NCBI RefSeq assembly: GCF_005222955.1
Contig: NZ_LWUA01000052.1
Span: 1 to 39,971, forward strand
Source: Blastococcus sp. CCUG 61487
GTDB lineage: Bacteria; Actinomycetota; Actinomycetes; Mycobacteriales; Geodermatophilaceae
Direction of reading: 5' to 3'
DNA length: 39,971 nucleotides
Shown here: positions 16,308 to 24,494 of the stretch, one piece after another
How the letters are laid out: every line of letters begins with the position of its first letter
Numbering within the stretch: position 1 is the stretch's first letter
Notes under the pieces: model-generated
Database searches by the model: none
Seen by the model: the letters and a program-made list of their open reading frames with translations, nothing else
Told to the model about the DNA's origin: nothing
Position numbers and translations under genes: made by a program

Positions 16308-17582
16308 TCAGCCGCGCGCCTGGGCCTCGCGGGTCCGGGACGGCACCTTGGTGATCAAGGTGAGCGCCACCGCGGCCAGCCCGATGATGCCCATCACCGT
16401 GTAGCCGAGGGTGTAGTTCTCGTCCCCGCCGATGAGGCTGGAGATGAGGATCGGGCCGAGCACCCCGCCCAGGCTCCAGCCGATCAGCATCAGGCCGTAG
16501 ATCGCCCCGGCGTACTTCACCCCGAAGTAGTCGCCGGCCGTGGCCGGCATGGTGCCGAACCCGCCGCCGTAGCAGAGGTAGATCACCGCGGCGAGGACGA
16601 AGAACAGCGCCGCGTTCGAGGCGTGCGGCAGCAGCAGGAGGCAGGCGCCCTGCAGCCCGAGCATCGCGGCGAAGGCGGGCATCCGGCCGATGAAGTCCGA
16701 CGCCGCCGCCCAGACGATCCGGCCGCCGCCGTTGAACACCGCGAGGACACCGACGACGGTGGCCGCTCCCGCTGCGGTGTACCCGGCGATGTCCTCGGCG
16801 CTGGCGGCTGCCTGCGAGATCAGCGCGATGCCGACGGCGACGTTGAGCGTGAGGATCGCGGTGAGCAGGTACCACTGCGGCGTCCGCAGGGCCTCGGCCT
16901 CGGTGTAGCTGTTGTCGGCCGCGGCGCCGCTGGAGTCGGTCACCGGCTCGTACCCGGGGACGACGTAGCCGGCGGGCGGGTTCTTGAAGAAGGACGCGCC
17001 GACCAGGGACATCACCAGGTAGGCGATGCCGAGCGGGAGGAACGCCGACGTCGGCTGGTCCGGGTCGTTGTCGATCAGCCACTGGGCCACCGGGGAGGTG
17101 AGCACCGCGCCGAAGCCGAAGCCCCCGACGGCCAGGCCGGTGATCAGCCCGCGCTTGTCGGGGAACCACTTGAGCAGCATCGCGATCGGCACGATGTAGG
17201 CGAAGCCGAGGCCGAACCCGCTGATGACTCCGTATCCGAGGACGATCAACCACAGCTGGTCGCCGCTGGTGGCGAAGGAGGCCAGGACGACGCCGACGGC
17301 GTAGACGATCCCGCCGACGAGGGCCACGATGCGCGGGCCGCGCTGGTCCTGGATCCGCCCGCCGAGGTAGCTGCCGATGAAGATCATCCCGATGGTGACC
17401 GTGAAGGGCAGCGAGGCCTCCACCGTGCTCAGCTGGAACTCCGGGGCGTCCTGCAGCGCCTTCGCGAAGACGCTCCACGCGTAGACCGCCCCGATGGAGA
17501 ACTGGAGCAGCAGCGCGGCTGCGACCAGGACCCACCTGGTGGAGCCCGGAGTCGTCCGGGTGTCGTCCTGCGCCTGCGCCAT
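16308..17582 (-). CDS. OFA-family MFS transporter (oxalate/formate antiporter-like)
   Basis: A 424-residue, 12-helix major facilitator. The first helix, FSIGAVYAWSVF, and the loops GRIQDQRGPR and KWFPDKRGLITG are typical of the OFA (oxalate/formate antiporter) family, which exchanges or takes up small mono- and dicarboxylates. The exact substrate cannot be assigned; oxalate/formate is only the family name. The ATG at 17582 has GGAGG about 8 nt upstream. No oxalate-specific enzyme is adjacent, although a class III CoA-transferase lies 2 kb away on the same strand, a family that includes formyl-CoA:oxalate transferases. Confidence 0.88.
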   Translation of the reverse strand: MAQAQDDTRTTPGSTRWVLVAAALLLQFSIGAVYAWSVFAKALQDAPEFQLSTVEASLPFTVTIGMIFIGSYLGGRIQDQRGPRIVALVGGIVYAVGVVLASFATSGDQLWLIVLGYGVISGFGLGFAYIVPIAMLLKWFPDKRGLITGLAVGGFGFGAVLTSPVAQWLIDNDPDQPTSAFLPLGIAYLVMSLVGASFFKNPPAGYVVPGYEPVTDSSGAAADNSYTEAEALRTPQWYLLTAILTLNVAVGIALISQAAASAEDIAGYTAAGAATVVGVLAVFNGGGRIVWAAASDFIGRMPAFAAMLGLQGACLLLLPHASNAALFFVLAAVIYLCYGGGFGTMPATAGDYFGVKYAGAIYGLMLIGWSLGGVLGPILISSLIGGDENYTLGYTVMGIIGLAAVALTLITKVPSRTREAQARG

Positions 17583-17899
17583 CGTGTGTCCCTCCGCAGC
17601 AGCGTGCGCCGGCTGACCGGCGCCCGGGTCTGGCCTGGTACCGACCGCGCCCCCCGAACAGCGGCACGACGGCGTACCTCGGTCTGTGCCGGAGTATGGC
17701 GCGGGTCACAGCGCCCCGCACCCGCAACGGAACGGCAGCGGTACGGGATGCGCGGTACGGGATGCGGGGTGCCGATGGACCGTCCCGACCACGGGTAGGG
17801 CAGGCTCGGTCCTGACCGGCCGGAGCTCGCGGAGGCGCAGCTCACCGGCCCACGGCACGGGCGCCTCGAGCGGCGTCCCCGCACCGACGGAGGTAGGCG
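17583..17899. other. Divergent intergenic region with a 14-bp direct repeat
   Basis: A 317-bp gap between the OFA transporter (minus) and the first universal stress protein (plus). It holds two tandem copies of a 14-bp unit, GGTACGGGATGCGS, at 17740-17767, followed by a degenerate third (GGTGCCGATGG). No ORF with coding character or obvious DosR-type palindrome was found. The repeats could be regulator sites for the stress-protein genes. Confidence 0.5.
17740..17767. repeat. 14-bp tandem direct repeat
   Basis: Two adjacent copies of GGTACGGGATGCG plus one base, followed by a partial third copy. The position, about 130-160 nt upstream of the universal stress protein start, would suit a direct-repeat regulator site. 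Confidence 0.7.
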
Positions 17900-18793
17900 A
17901 TGACGGAGTCCCGGACGTCCGCGGCCGGACGGGTGGTGGTCGGCGTCGACGGCTCGGAGTCGTCGCTGGGGGCCGCCGTGTACGCGGCGGGGGTGGCCCG
18001 ACGTCGTGAGGTGGGGCTGCTGGTGGTGCACGCGACCCCGTGGCGGGGGGTCGACGACGCGCTGCCGATGACCGACCCGGACATTCGGGCCGAGTACGAC
18101 GAGAGCGCCACGACGCTGGTGCGATCGGCGGCGGATACCGTGCGCGAGACGACCGGCCTCGACGACGTGACCGCCGAGGTGATCCAGGACCACCCGGTCG
18201 ACGCGCTGGTCGCGCTCTCGGCCACGGCGTCGGTGCTGGTGATCGGCCGTCGCGGCCTGGGCGGGGTGCCCGGCCTCCTCCTCGGTTCCACCGCCGGCGC
18301 CGTGGTGCAGCGCTCGGACTGCCCCGTGATCGCGTTGCCTGACGAGCCCGCGGCCGACGACCTGGACCGCCGGCCGGTGGTCGTCGGGGTCGAGGGACGC
18401 GAGGGCGACGGGGAGGTGCTCGCCTTCGCCGTCACCGAGGCGCGGGCCCGCGGCACCGAGCTGGTCGCCGTCCACGCCTGGCGCGAGGTCGGCATGGAGG
18501 CCGCGCTGGGCGGCTTCGGCCCGTACGTGGACTGGACCACCGTCGAGGCGAAGGCGCAGCAGCTGCTGTCCGAGGCGGTCGCCCGCTGGGGCACCGAGGC
18601 AGCGGACGTGGTGATCAGGGAGACGGTGGCGCGCGACCGTGCCACGCCGGCCCTGCTCACCGCCTCCGAGACCGCCGGCGTGCTCGTCGTCGGGCACCGG
18701 CACCGCGGCCGGCTGGCCCGGCTGGGCTCGACCATGCACGGCGTGCTCCACCGGGCGTCCTGCCCGGTCGCCGTCGTCCCGCTGCAGCAGTGA
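17900..18793 (+). CDS. Universal stress protein with two UspA domains
   Basis: A 297-residue protein made of two UspA domains (about 12-148 and 155-295). Each carries an ATP-binding signature of the G-x2-G-x9-G(S/T) kind: GRRGLGG...LLLGST in the first and a degenerate GHRHRGR...LGST in the second, so nucleotide binding may be stronger in the first. The first domain starts with VVVGVDGSESS. Tandem-Usp proteins are common in actinobacteria and are often induced by low oxygen or nutrient stress. The ATG at 17900 follows GGAGG at 6-7 nt. A single-domain Usp gene follows 42 nt downstream, probably in one transcript. Confidence 0.93.
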   Translation: MTESRTSAAGRVVVGVDGSESSLGAAVYAAGVARRREVGLLVVHATPWRGVDDALPMTDPDIRAEYDESATTLVRSAADTVRETTGLDDVTAEVIQDHPVDALVALSATASVLVIGRRGLGGVPGLLLGSTAGAVVQRSDCPVIALPDEPAADDLDRRPVVVGVEGREGDGEVLAFAVTEARARGTELVAVHAWREVGMEAALGGFGPYVDWTTVEAKAQQLLSEAVARWGTEAADVVIRETVARDRATPALLTASETAGVLVVGHRHRGRLARLGSTMHGVLHRASCPVAVVPLQQ

Positions 18794-18835
18794 CGCCGTC
18801 CGTCGTACGCGTCCGTACCGAGGAGGAACCCGCCC

Positions 18836-19309
18836 GTGAGCACCGAGACCGCCGGCCCCACGCCCGAGCCCCAGCCCCAGCCCCAGCCCGGCAGCATCGT
18901 CGTGGGGGTGGACGGCTCCGCGCACTCCGCGCAGGCCCTGCTATGGGCCGTCGGCCAGGCGCGGCTCACCGGCCAGCAGGTGCAGGCCGTCACCACCTGG
19001 CAGGTGCCGGTGAGCTGGGGTGAGGCGGCTGCCGTCATCGGGACCGTCGACTGGGAGGAGGCCGCACGGGAGACGCTCGCGGCCACCGTCGCGGACGTCG
19101 TGCCCGCCGCGGACGCCGACCGGGTCGTGCAGCGGGTGCTGATGGGCCATCCCGCGCACACCCTGCTGGAGGTCGCCGACGGCGCCGCGCTGCTCGTCGT
19201 CGGCAGCCGGGGCCGCGGGGGCTTCGCCGGGCTGCTGCTGGGTTCGGTGAGCCAGCACGTCATCTCCAGCGCCACCTGCCCGGTCGTGGTGATCCGCGCC
19301 CAGGACTGA
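18836..19309 (+). CDS. Universal stress protein, single UspA domain
   Basis: A 157-residue protein. After a PQPQPQPG-rich N-terminus the UspA domain begins at VVGVDGSAHS. The ATP-binding loop GSRGRGGFAGLLLGS is canonical, followed by the C-terminal strand CPVVVIR. The GTG at 18836 has GAGGAGG about 9 nt upstream. It lies just after a tandem-domain Usp gene, making a two-gene stress-protein cluster. Confidence 0.93.
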   Translation: MSTETAGPTPEPQPQPQPGSIVVGVDGSAHSAQALLWAVGQARLTGQQVQAVTTWQVPVSWGEAAAVIGTVDWEEAARETLAATVADVVPAADADRVVQRVLMGHPAHTLLEVADGAALLVVGSRGRGGFAGLLLGSVSQHVISSATCPVVVIRAQD

Positions 19310-19398
19310 GGCCGCGCGGGCCGGAGCACTGGCGCGGGACGGGCCCGAGGCGGACCATCGGGGCACGGCACCAGCGCACCCTCCGAAGGAGGCCGATC

Positions 19399-19695
19399 AT
19401 GTCGGCTCCGACCCCCCGCCGCTCCGCCGAGCGCGCCCCCTCCCCCGTCGAGATGACCCTCGCCGAGAAGCTCGCGTGCGAGTGGGAGGCCCGCCACGAC
19501 GTCGTCGCCCGTGGGCGGGTGGGCGACGCCGCCCCGCTCCAGCACTACCTCTCCCATGCCCGCTGCGAGGACGCCCGGCGCGCGCCCACCCCGGCCCGAT
19601 CCCCTGCCGCCCGGCGGCGGGACGAGGCACGCCTCGGTGAGATCTCCCCCGCCCTGCGGCACTGGCTGCGGTGGGGCGAGGACGCCGGGGCCTAG
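19399..19695 (+). CDS. Small conserved-looking protein, unknown function
   Basis: A 98-residue basic protein I do not recognise. The N-terminus is proline- and arginine-rich, then a helical part runs MTLAEKLACEWEARHDVVARG, and the C-terminus ends HWLRWGEDAGA. AAGGAGG sits 6 nt before the ATG, which strongly supports translation, and codon use is GC-rich at third positions. It ends in TAG. It follows the universal stress genes by 89 nt and may belong to the same stress transcript. Confidence 0.7.
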   Translation: MSAPTPRRSAERAPSPVEMTLAEKLACEWEARHDVVARGRVGDAAPLQHYLSHARCEDARRAPTPARSPAARRRDEARLGEISPALRHWLRWGEDAGA

Positions 19696-19738
19696 CGCCC
19701 GTGCTGCCGACGCCGACGGCCGCTGGTTGACTGGCGCC

Positions 19739-19909
19739 ATGGTCTCGCCCCTGCCGGAACCGCACCGGGAGATCGACCCCGAGGAGCCGGTTCCCGACGA
19801 CCCCGGTGAGCTGCTGCCCGGCTCCCCGGTGGAGCTCCCACCGCCCCCCATCGAGCCGACACCGGACGACCCGGGTGGCGACCCCGGCGGCGTGCCCGAG
19901 CCGGCCTGA
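19739..19909 (+). CDS. Possible 56-aa acidic proline-rich peptide
   Basis: An ORF of 56 codons from ATG 19739 to TGA, rich in Pro, Glu and Asp (for example PEEPVPDDPGELLPG and PPPPIEPTPDDPGG). Such acidic proline-rich tails occur in small actinobacterial proteins of unknown function. No strong Shine-Dalgarno precedes it and no family was recognised, so it may not be translated. It is convergent with the CoA-transferase gene, one base apart. Confidence 0.4.
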   Translation: MVSPLPEPHREIDPEEPVPDDPGELLPGSPVELPPPPIEPTPDDPGGDPGGVPEPA

Positions 19910-19910
19910 G

Positions 19911-21119
19911 TCAGCGAGGGCCGGGCGGGTCCGCCTGCCGGGCCACGCCCCGGCGGATCGCGTCGCGCGCCGCCTCGGGCTCCAGGCCGGACTCCACCAG
20001 CAGGGCCAGCGTGTGCTGGCCGAGCGCGGGGACGTCGCCCATCGCGGCCTCGACGTCGGCGAACGTCGCCGGCGGGAGCAGCGCCTGGGCCGGCGCGTGC
20101 TCGGTGCCGACCGTCCGCCACCGCTCCCGGGCCTTCAACTGCGGGTGGTCGACCACCTGGGCGACGTCCTTGATCTGCGCGGCGGGGATGCCGGCGGCGG
20201 CCAGGCGGGCGTCGAGGTCGGCGGTCTTCCAGCGGGCCGTCCGCACCGTGACCTCGGCGTCGCACAGCTCCCGGTTCCGCACCCGCTGGACGTTGGTGGC
20301 GAACCGCGGGTCGTCGGCGAGTTCGGGCGCGCCGAGCACGTCGGTGACCAGGGTCCGCCAGCCGCTGTCGTTCTGGACGCCGATGAGGACCTGCCCGTCC
20401 TCGGTGGGATAGGCGTCGTACGGCGCGATCGCCGCGTGCCCCAGGCCCATCCGGGGTGGCTGGCTGCCGGTGTGCATCTGCGTGTACAGCGCATGCCCCA
20501 GCCACTCGACGGTGGCCTCGAGCATCGTCACCTCGACGGCCGCCCCCTCCCCCGTGCGCGCCCGGCGGACCAGGGCGGCCAGGACCGCCTGGGCGCAGTA
20601 CATGCCCGACGCGATGTCCGCCGTCGGGATGCCGGTCTTCACCGGCGTCTCAGGGGTGCCGGTGATCGAGATGAGCCCGGACTCGGCCTGGATGAGCATG
20701 TCGTAGGACTTGCGGTCGGCCAGCGGGCCACCGGGACCGAAGCCGGACATGTCGACGACGACGAGCTCCGGGTGGTCCCGGCGCAGCTCCTCGGCGCCGA
20801 GCCCCAGCCGCGCCGCCGCTCCGGGCGCGAGGTTCTGCACGAAGACGTCGGCGGCGTCGACCAGCCGCCGGACGACGGCGCGGCCCTCCGCGGTCTTCAG
20901 GTCGACGGCGAGGGACTCCTTGCCCCGGTTGAGCCAGACGAAGTGCGCGCCGGTGCCGTGCACGACGTGGTCGTACTCGCGCGCGAAGTCGCCCCCGTCG
21001 ACCTTCTCGACCTTGATGACGCGGGCACCGAGGTCGGCGAGGTTGCGGGTGGCCAGCGGCGCAGCCACCGCCTGCTCGAGGGCGACGACGGTGACGCCGT
21101 CCAGGGGGAGCGAGGACAT
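19911..21119 (-). CDS. CaiB/BaiF-type class III CoA-transferase
   Basis: A 402-residue protein of the class III CoA-transferase family, which swaps CoA between carboxylic acids without a ping-pong acyl intermediate on Glu. Markers are the VVALEQAVAAPLATRNLADLGARVIKVE N-terminus, WLNRGKESLAVDLK, and the catalytic aspartate, D168 in TADIASGMYCAQ. The C-terminal domain with DVAQVVDHPQL is intact. The acid substrate is unknown. There is no Shine-Dalgarno; TACGTT ends 7 nt before the ATG, so I predict a leaderless mRNA. The DODA-type dioxygenase gene ends 38 nt upstream on the same strand, so both could act on aromatic or dicarboxylic acid breakdown. Confidence 0.9.
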   Translation of the reverse strand: MSSLPLDGVTVVALEQAVAAPLATRNLADLGARVIKVEKVDGGDFAREYDHVVHGTGAHFVWLNRGKESLAVDLKTAEGRAVVRRLVDAADVFVQNLAPGAAARLGLGAEELRRDHPELVVVDMSGFGPGGPLADRKSYDMLIQAESGLISITGTPETPVKTGIPTADIASGMYCAQAVLAALVRRARTGEGAAVEVTMLEATVEWLGHALYTQMHTGSQPPRMGLGHAAIAPYDAYPTEDGQVLIGVQNDSGWRTLVTDVLGAPELADDPRFATNVQRVRNRELCDAEVTVRTARWKTADLDARLAAAGIPAAQIKDVAQVVDHPQLKARERWRTVGTEHAPAQALLPPATFADVEAAMGDVPALGQHTLALLVESGLEPEAARDAIRRGVARQADPPGPR

Positions 21120-21126
21120 GGGACGC

Positions 21127-21132
21127 AACGTA
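21127..21132 (-). promoter_or_regulatory. -10 element of a leaderless promoter for the CoA-transferase
   Basis: On the minus strand TACGTT is followed by a 7-nt spacer and the ATG. The same hexamer and spacing recur before the TRIC gene at 27918. This suggests that the CoA-transferase has its own promoter even though the dioxygenase gene lies just upstream. Confidence 0.5.
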
Positions 21133-21157
21133 GCGACCCACGGTCCGGTGTCCGGCG

Positions 21158-22066
21158 TCAGGCCGCCTGCACCGAGCGGCGGGAGAAGCCGACGGAGTAG
21201 CCCTCGACGGTGGTGACCACCGGGGCGGTGGGGTCGGTGGCGGCGCCCAGCGTGACGAACAGCGGCGTGAAGTGCTCCACCGTCGGGTGCGCGTAGGGCA
21301 TGCCCGGCGCCCGGGAGCGGAAGGAGGCCAGCTCGTCGACGTCGCCGCGGGCCAGCGCGTCGGCCGCCCAGGCGTCGAAGTCCGACGACCAGCCGGGCAC
21401 CCGGTTCTCGGTGAACATCTCCCGGGTGAGGAACGGCAGCCCGTGGGTCATGTGGCCGGAGCCCACGACCAGCACGCCCTGCTCGCGCAGCGGACGCAGC
21501 CGCCGGCCGAGCGCCAGGAGGGCGTCGGGGTCGTCGGTGGGCAGGCTCAGCTGCAGCACCGGGATGTCCGCCGCCGGGTACATGATCTTCAACGGCACCC
21601 AGGCGCCGTGGTCCAGGCCGCGGCGGGTGTGCTCGTGCACGTCCGCGGTGTCGGGCATCAGGCCGGCCACCTGGCGGGCGAGGTCGCCGGCGTCGGGGGT
21701 GTCGTACCTGAACGTGTAGTACAGCGGGTCGAAGCCGCCGAAGTCGTAGACCAGCTCGTCGGGGCGGGCGGCGCTCAGCGACAGGGGCGCGGACTCCCAA
21801 TGGGCCGACACGACCAGGATGGCCTTCGGCTTGGGCAGCTCCCGCGCCCAGTCGTGCAGCGGGGAGAGCCACTCGTCGTCCTCGAACGGCAACGGCCCGC
21901 CGCCGTGGGAGATGTAGAGAGTGGGCAGCGGCCCGTCGTCCGGCGTCCAGAGCCGGTGCGGCGCGGCGGCCTCGGCGGCCGCGGCACGTCGGAGGTGCTC
22001 CGCGAACGGGTGCCGGTCCGGGATGCGGGCGTCGGCGAGCGCGGTGGTGGAGGCGGGCGTGGTCAT
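21158..22066 (-). CDS. LigB/DODA-type extradiol ring-opening dioxygenase family protein
   Basis: A 302-residue protein of the class III extradiol dioxygenase (LigB) superfamily, closest in pattern to the DODA/YgiD group. Candidate metal ligands are H54 in YISHGGGP, H89 in VVSAHWES and H205/H208 in GSGHMTHGL; H153 in LDHGAW and the late HPTVEHFTPLF are also conserved-looking. Members cleave catechol-type rings, DOPA or related compounds using one non-haem metal; the substrate here is not known. The ATG at 22066 has GAGGGAG at 5-6 nt. An 18-bp palindrome 70-88 nt upstream is a good candidate operator. It precedes the CoA-transferase gene on the same strand. Confidence 0.88.
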   Translation of the reverse strand: MTTPASTTALADARIPDRHPFAEHLRRAAAAEAAAPHRLWTPDDGPLPTLYISHGGGPLPFEDDEWLSPLHDWARELPKPKAILVVSAHWESAPLSLSAARPDELVYDFGGFDPLYYTFRYDTPDAGDLARQVAGLMPDTADVHEHTRRGLDHGAWVPLKIMYPAADIPVLQLSLPTDDPDALLALGRRLRPLREQGVLVVGSGHMTHGLPFLTREMFTENRVPGWSSDFDAWAADALARGDVDELASFRSRAPGMPYAHPTVEHFTPLFVTLGAATDPTAPVVTTVEGYSVGFSRRSVQAA

Positions 22067-22130
22067 GCGGACTCCCTCGTCGGCGGCCGTCGCGCCGCCG
22101 GGCCTGGCGGTCGATCGGCACTCGCGAGGA

Positions 22131-22787
22131 TCAAGTTACTTGATCGTTCAAGTATTCCGTCTGCTCGAGGTGCGCGGTCTCGTCCAGTGTCAGCACCGCC
22201 CGGTTGGCGAAGAAGTCGTCCTGCTCCAGGACGGTGATCCCGCCGCTGCGCGCCCGGAGGTTGACCAGCCCCGCCGCGTCCAAGGGCATCCCGATCCAGG
22301 CGGCGACGACGAACGTGAGCGCGAAGCCGTGGGTGACGACGACGTGGTGGGCGGCGGGGTCGGCCAGGATCTCCGCCACGGCGGCGTAGACGCGGGCCGC
22401 GAACTGCGCCTTGGTCTCGGCTCCCGCGATGCCCTCGTCGTGGTGCAGCCGGTCGCCGTCCGGCGGCGGGGGCACGAAGACCGCGTCGAGCTCCCCCTGC
22501 GGCCGCCCTTCGAGCACGCCGTAGGACTTCTCCCGCAGCGCGGGCAGCAGGGTGGGGCGCACCCCGAGCCGCGCGCCGACCACCTCGGCCGTCTGCGCGG
22601 CCCGGGCGAGGTCGGAGGTCCAGAGCCGGACGTCGGCGTCCGCGGGGACGTGCTGCCGCACGCGCGCGGCGATGGCGGCGGCCTGCCGGCGGCCGCGATC
22701 GGTGAGCTCGGAGTCGAACCAGCCGCCGACGAGGCCGGCGACGTGGTGGGTCGCCTCGGGATGGGTGACGACGACGATCCGGCGCAC
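22131..22787 (-). CDS. Histidine phosphatase family protein with altered RHG motif
   Basis: A 218-residue protein with the phosphoglycerate-mutase-like fold: IVVVTHPEATHH at the N-terminus, FDSELTDRGRRQA, DLARAAQTAEVV, a REKSYGVLEG segment and the second catalytic histidine in VVVTHGFA. The usual Arg-His-Gly is Thr-His-Pro (residues 8-10), so the nucleophile His is kept but the phosphate-binding Arg is missing. This could mean altered substrate or weak phosphatase activity. The GTG at 22787 has GGAGGAGGG just upstream. Its last codons contain the palindrome assigned to the downstream dioxygenase promoter. Confidence 0.87.
   Translation of the reverse strand: MRRIVVVTHPEATHHVAGLVGGWFDSELTDRGRRQAAAIAARVRQHVPADADVRLWTSDLARAAQTAEVVGARLGVRPTLLPALREKSYGVLEGRPQGELDAVFVPPPPDGDRLHHDEGIAGAETKAQFAARVYAAVAEILADPAAHHVVVTHGFALTFVVAAWIGMPLDAAGLVNLRARSGGITVLEQDDFFANRAVLTLDETAHLEQTEYLNDQVT
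22137..22154. promoter_or_regulatory. Palindromic operator, MarR-like, upstream of the dioxygenase gene
   Basis: TACTTGATCGTTCAAGTA is an inverted repeat with 7-bp arms around a 4-bp centre. A second, overlapping inverted repeat (GATCAAGT-T-ACTTGATC, 22129-22145) shares its left arm. Both sit 63-88 nt upstream of the dioxygenase start and lie within the last codons of the phosphatase gene. The arm length and AT-rich character stand out from the local GC-rich sequence and resemble MarR-family sites. No regulator gene is adjacent. Confidence 0.65.
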
Positions 22788-22984
22788 GCGCCCTCCTCCG
22801 CTCGGGGATCCGGTGCCGATGGGACCACGACGGGCGGACCCGCCGCGACCCCCGGGCGGAACCGGCTCCGACTGCCGACCACCGGCAAGGTCGGGCCACC
22901 TCAGGTCACCGGCCGACGCCGTGGTGGCCGCCGCCGCGCTCGTCCACCCTGGACGGGACCGCAGCACGAAGGAGGAGGCACTCG

Positions 22985-23116
22985 ATGGGTGACAAGTCCC
23001 CCGGACGCTCGACGAAGAAGGCCGGGAAGTCGATCAAGGAGAAGCGCGCCGAGCGCCGGGCCCGCGCCAGCGGCTCCGGCTCGGTCGAGGAGCTGACGTC
23101 CCGCAAGAAGAGCTGA
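22985..23116 (+). CDS. 43-aa basic protein (MGDKSP type)
   Basis: A 43-residue lysine/arginine-rich peptide beginning MGDKSPGRSTKKAGKSIKEK and ending TSRKKS. AAGGAGG lies 7 nt before the ATG and a strong terminator follows 10 nt after the stop, so it looks like a complete small transcription unit. Small MGDKSP-type basic proteins are widespread in actinobacteria and have no known function; nucleic-acid binding is possible from charge alone. It diverges from the phosphatase gene. Confidence 0.8.
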   Translation: MGDKSPGRSTKKAGKSIKEKRAERRARASGSGSVEELTSRKKS

Positions 23117-23125
23117 CGAGCTCTC

Positions 23126-23171
23126 CCCGGCCCCCGCTGGACCCCGTTCTCCCGGGGTCGCGGGGGCCGGG
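23126..23171 (+). terminator. Rho-independent-like terminator after the 43-aa gene
   Basis: A 12-bp GC-only stem (CCCGGCCCCCGC at 23126-23137 with its exact complement at 23160-23171) is extended by an inner ACCCCG/CGGGGT stem and a short loop. It is followed by only a weak T-containing tract (TCGTCTCC), as is usual in high-GC actinobacteria. Confidence 0.7.
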
Positions 23172-23282
23172 TCGTCTCCGCACCCGGCAGGATCCGCGCA
23201 CGGCCGACTTGACGCTGCCGACGTCCGGCAAGGATGGTCGTCCCGTGCGCGGCCGCCGCGGCCGCCGCGGTGAGGAGATCAG

Positions 23283-24494
23283 GTGCCGGCCCGCCGACGA
23301 CCTCCCGGGCCTCCGGACACGGGACCCGAGGCCTGGCTGGACGCCGTCGGAGCGGCCGCGGCGAAGGAGGCCCGCGCTCCCCTCGAGCTGCTCAGCGACT
23401 ACCTCCCCCTGCTGGCCGACGCCGCCGTCGCCGGCCGCCGGCCCGAGCCCTGGGAGCTCGACGCGGTGCGCGAGCTCGGCCGGCGGGCGGCCGCCGAGGG
23501 CGTCGGGGCCCGGCGCGCGGTGGACCTGTACCTGTCGGCGGCGTGGCGGCTGTGGCGGGCGCTGCCCGTGGACGGGCGCTCCAGCGACCCGGAGAAGGTG
23601 CGCCGCTCGGCGGAGGCGGTGCTGCGCTGCGTCGACGACGCCGTCGGTGCCCTGGTCGCCGGTCACCAGGCCGAGCGCCAGGACCTGATCCGGCACGAGG
23701 AGTCCCTCCGGCGCGAGTTCGTCGACGACCTGCTCCGGGGCGACGCCGACGTCGCCCAGATGGTGCTGCGCGCCGAACCGTTCGGGATCGACCTGGGCAA
23801 GTCGCACCGGGTCGCGATCGCCGGCCTGCGGGACGCCGACGGCGACGTCGGCAGGTCGGCGATCCTGCTCGAGCGGGCGGTCGTCGACAGGTTCGGCGAC
23901 CGGGACGTGCTGGTCGCGACCAAGGACGGGCGGGTGGTCGTCGTCGTCCCCAGCCGCCCCCCGTCGCCCGGCCCGGCCGAGCCGGAGCTGGGCGCCGTCC
24001 TGCAGGCCGAGCTCGCGCGGCTGGACCCGGCCCGCAGGTGGCGGGTGGCCGCCGGCCGGCCCTTCCCCGGCGCCTACGGGGTGGCGCGCTCCTACGAGGA
24101 GGCGCGCGAGGCGCTGGAGTTCGCCGAGCGGCTCGACCCGGAGGCCGACGTCGTCGGCTCCCGGGAGCTGCTCGTCTACCGCCTGCTCGGCCGCGACCAG
24201 GCGGCGATCATCGACCTCGTGCGCGACGTGCTCGGGCCGCTCGAGGCGGTGCGGGGCGGGCCCGAGCCGCTGCTGCAGACGCTCTACCAGTACTTCGCCG
24301 CGGGCGAGGTCGCCACCGAAGCAGCCCGGCGGCTGCACGTCTCGGTCCGCACCGTCACCTACCGGCTCGCCCGGATCCGGCAGCTGACGGGGTACTCCGT
24401 GGCGCAGCCGCAGGACAGGTTCGCGCTGCAGGCCGCGGTGCTCGGTGCCCGGCTGCTGGACTGGCCGGCGCGCGAGCTACCCGTCGAGGTCTGA
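23283..24494 (+). CDS. PucR/CdaR-family transcriptional regulator
   Basis: A 403-residue regulator. The N-terminal about 130 residues are helical, the middle (about 165-290) is the degenerate GGDEF-like CdaR domain, and the C-terminus (about 335-395) is the PucR winged-helix-turn-helix. The latter shows LYQYFAAGEVATEAARRLHVSVRTVTYRLARI, the characteristic recognition segment. Family members respond to small metabolites and usually activate catabolic genes. The GTG at 23283 has GAGGAG 5-6 nt upstream. It is not next to an obvious target operon; its end overlaps the CBS protein's end by 18 bp on the opposite strand. Confidence 0.92.
   Translation: MPARRRPPGPPDTGPEAWLDAVGAAAAKEARAPLELLSDYLPLLADAAVAGRRPEPWELDAVRELGRRAAAEGVGARRAVDLYLSAAWRLWRALPVDGRSSDPEKVRRSAEAVLRCVDDAVGALVAGHQAERQDLIRHEESLRREFVDDLLRGDADVAQMVLRAEPFGIDLGKSHRVAIAGLRDADGDVGRSAILLERAVVDRFGDRDVLVATKDGRVVVVVPSRPPSPGPAEPELGAVLQAELARLDPARRWRVAAGRPFPGAYGVARSYEEAREALEFAERLDPEADVVGSRELLVYRLLGRDQAAIIDLVRDVLGPLEAVRGGPEPLLQTLYQYFAAGEVATEAARRLHVSVRTVTYRLARIRQLTGYSVAQPQDRFALQAAVLGARLLDWPARELPVEV

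Noticed and set aside
16308-21119. OFA transporter and class III CoA-transferase as an oxalate utilisation system
   Set aside because: The genes are 2.3 kb apart with unrelated genes between them and no oxalyl-CoA decarboxylase. The family names alone do not support the pathway.
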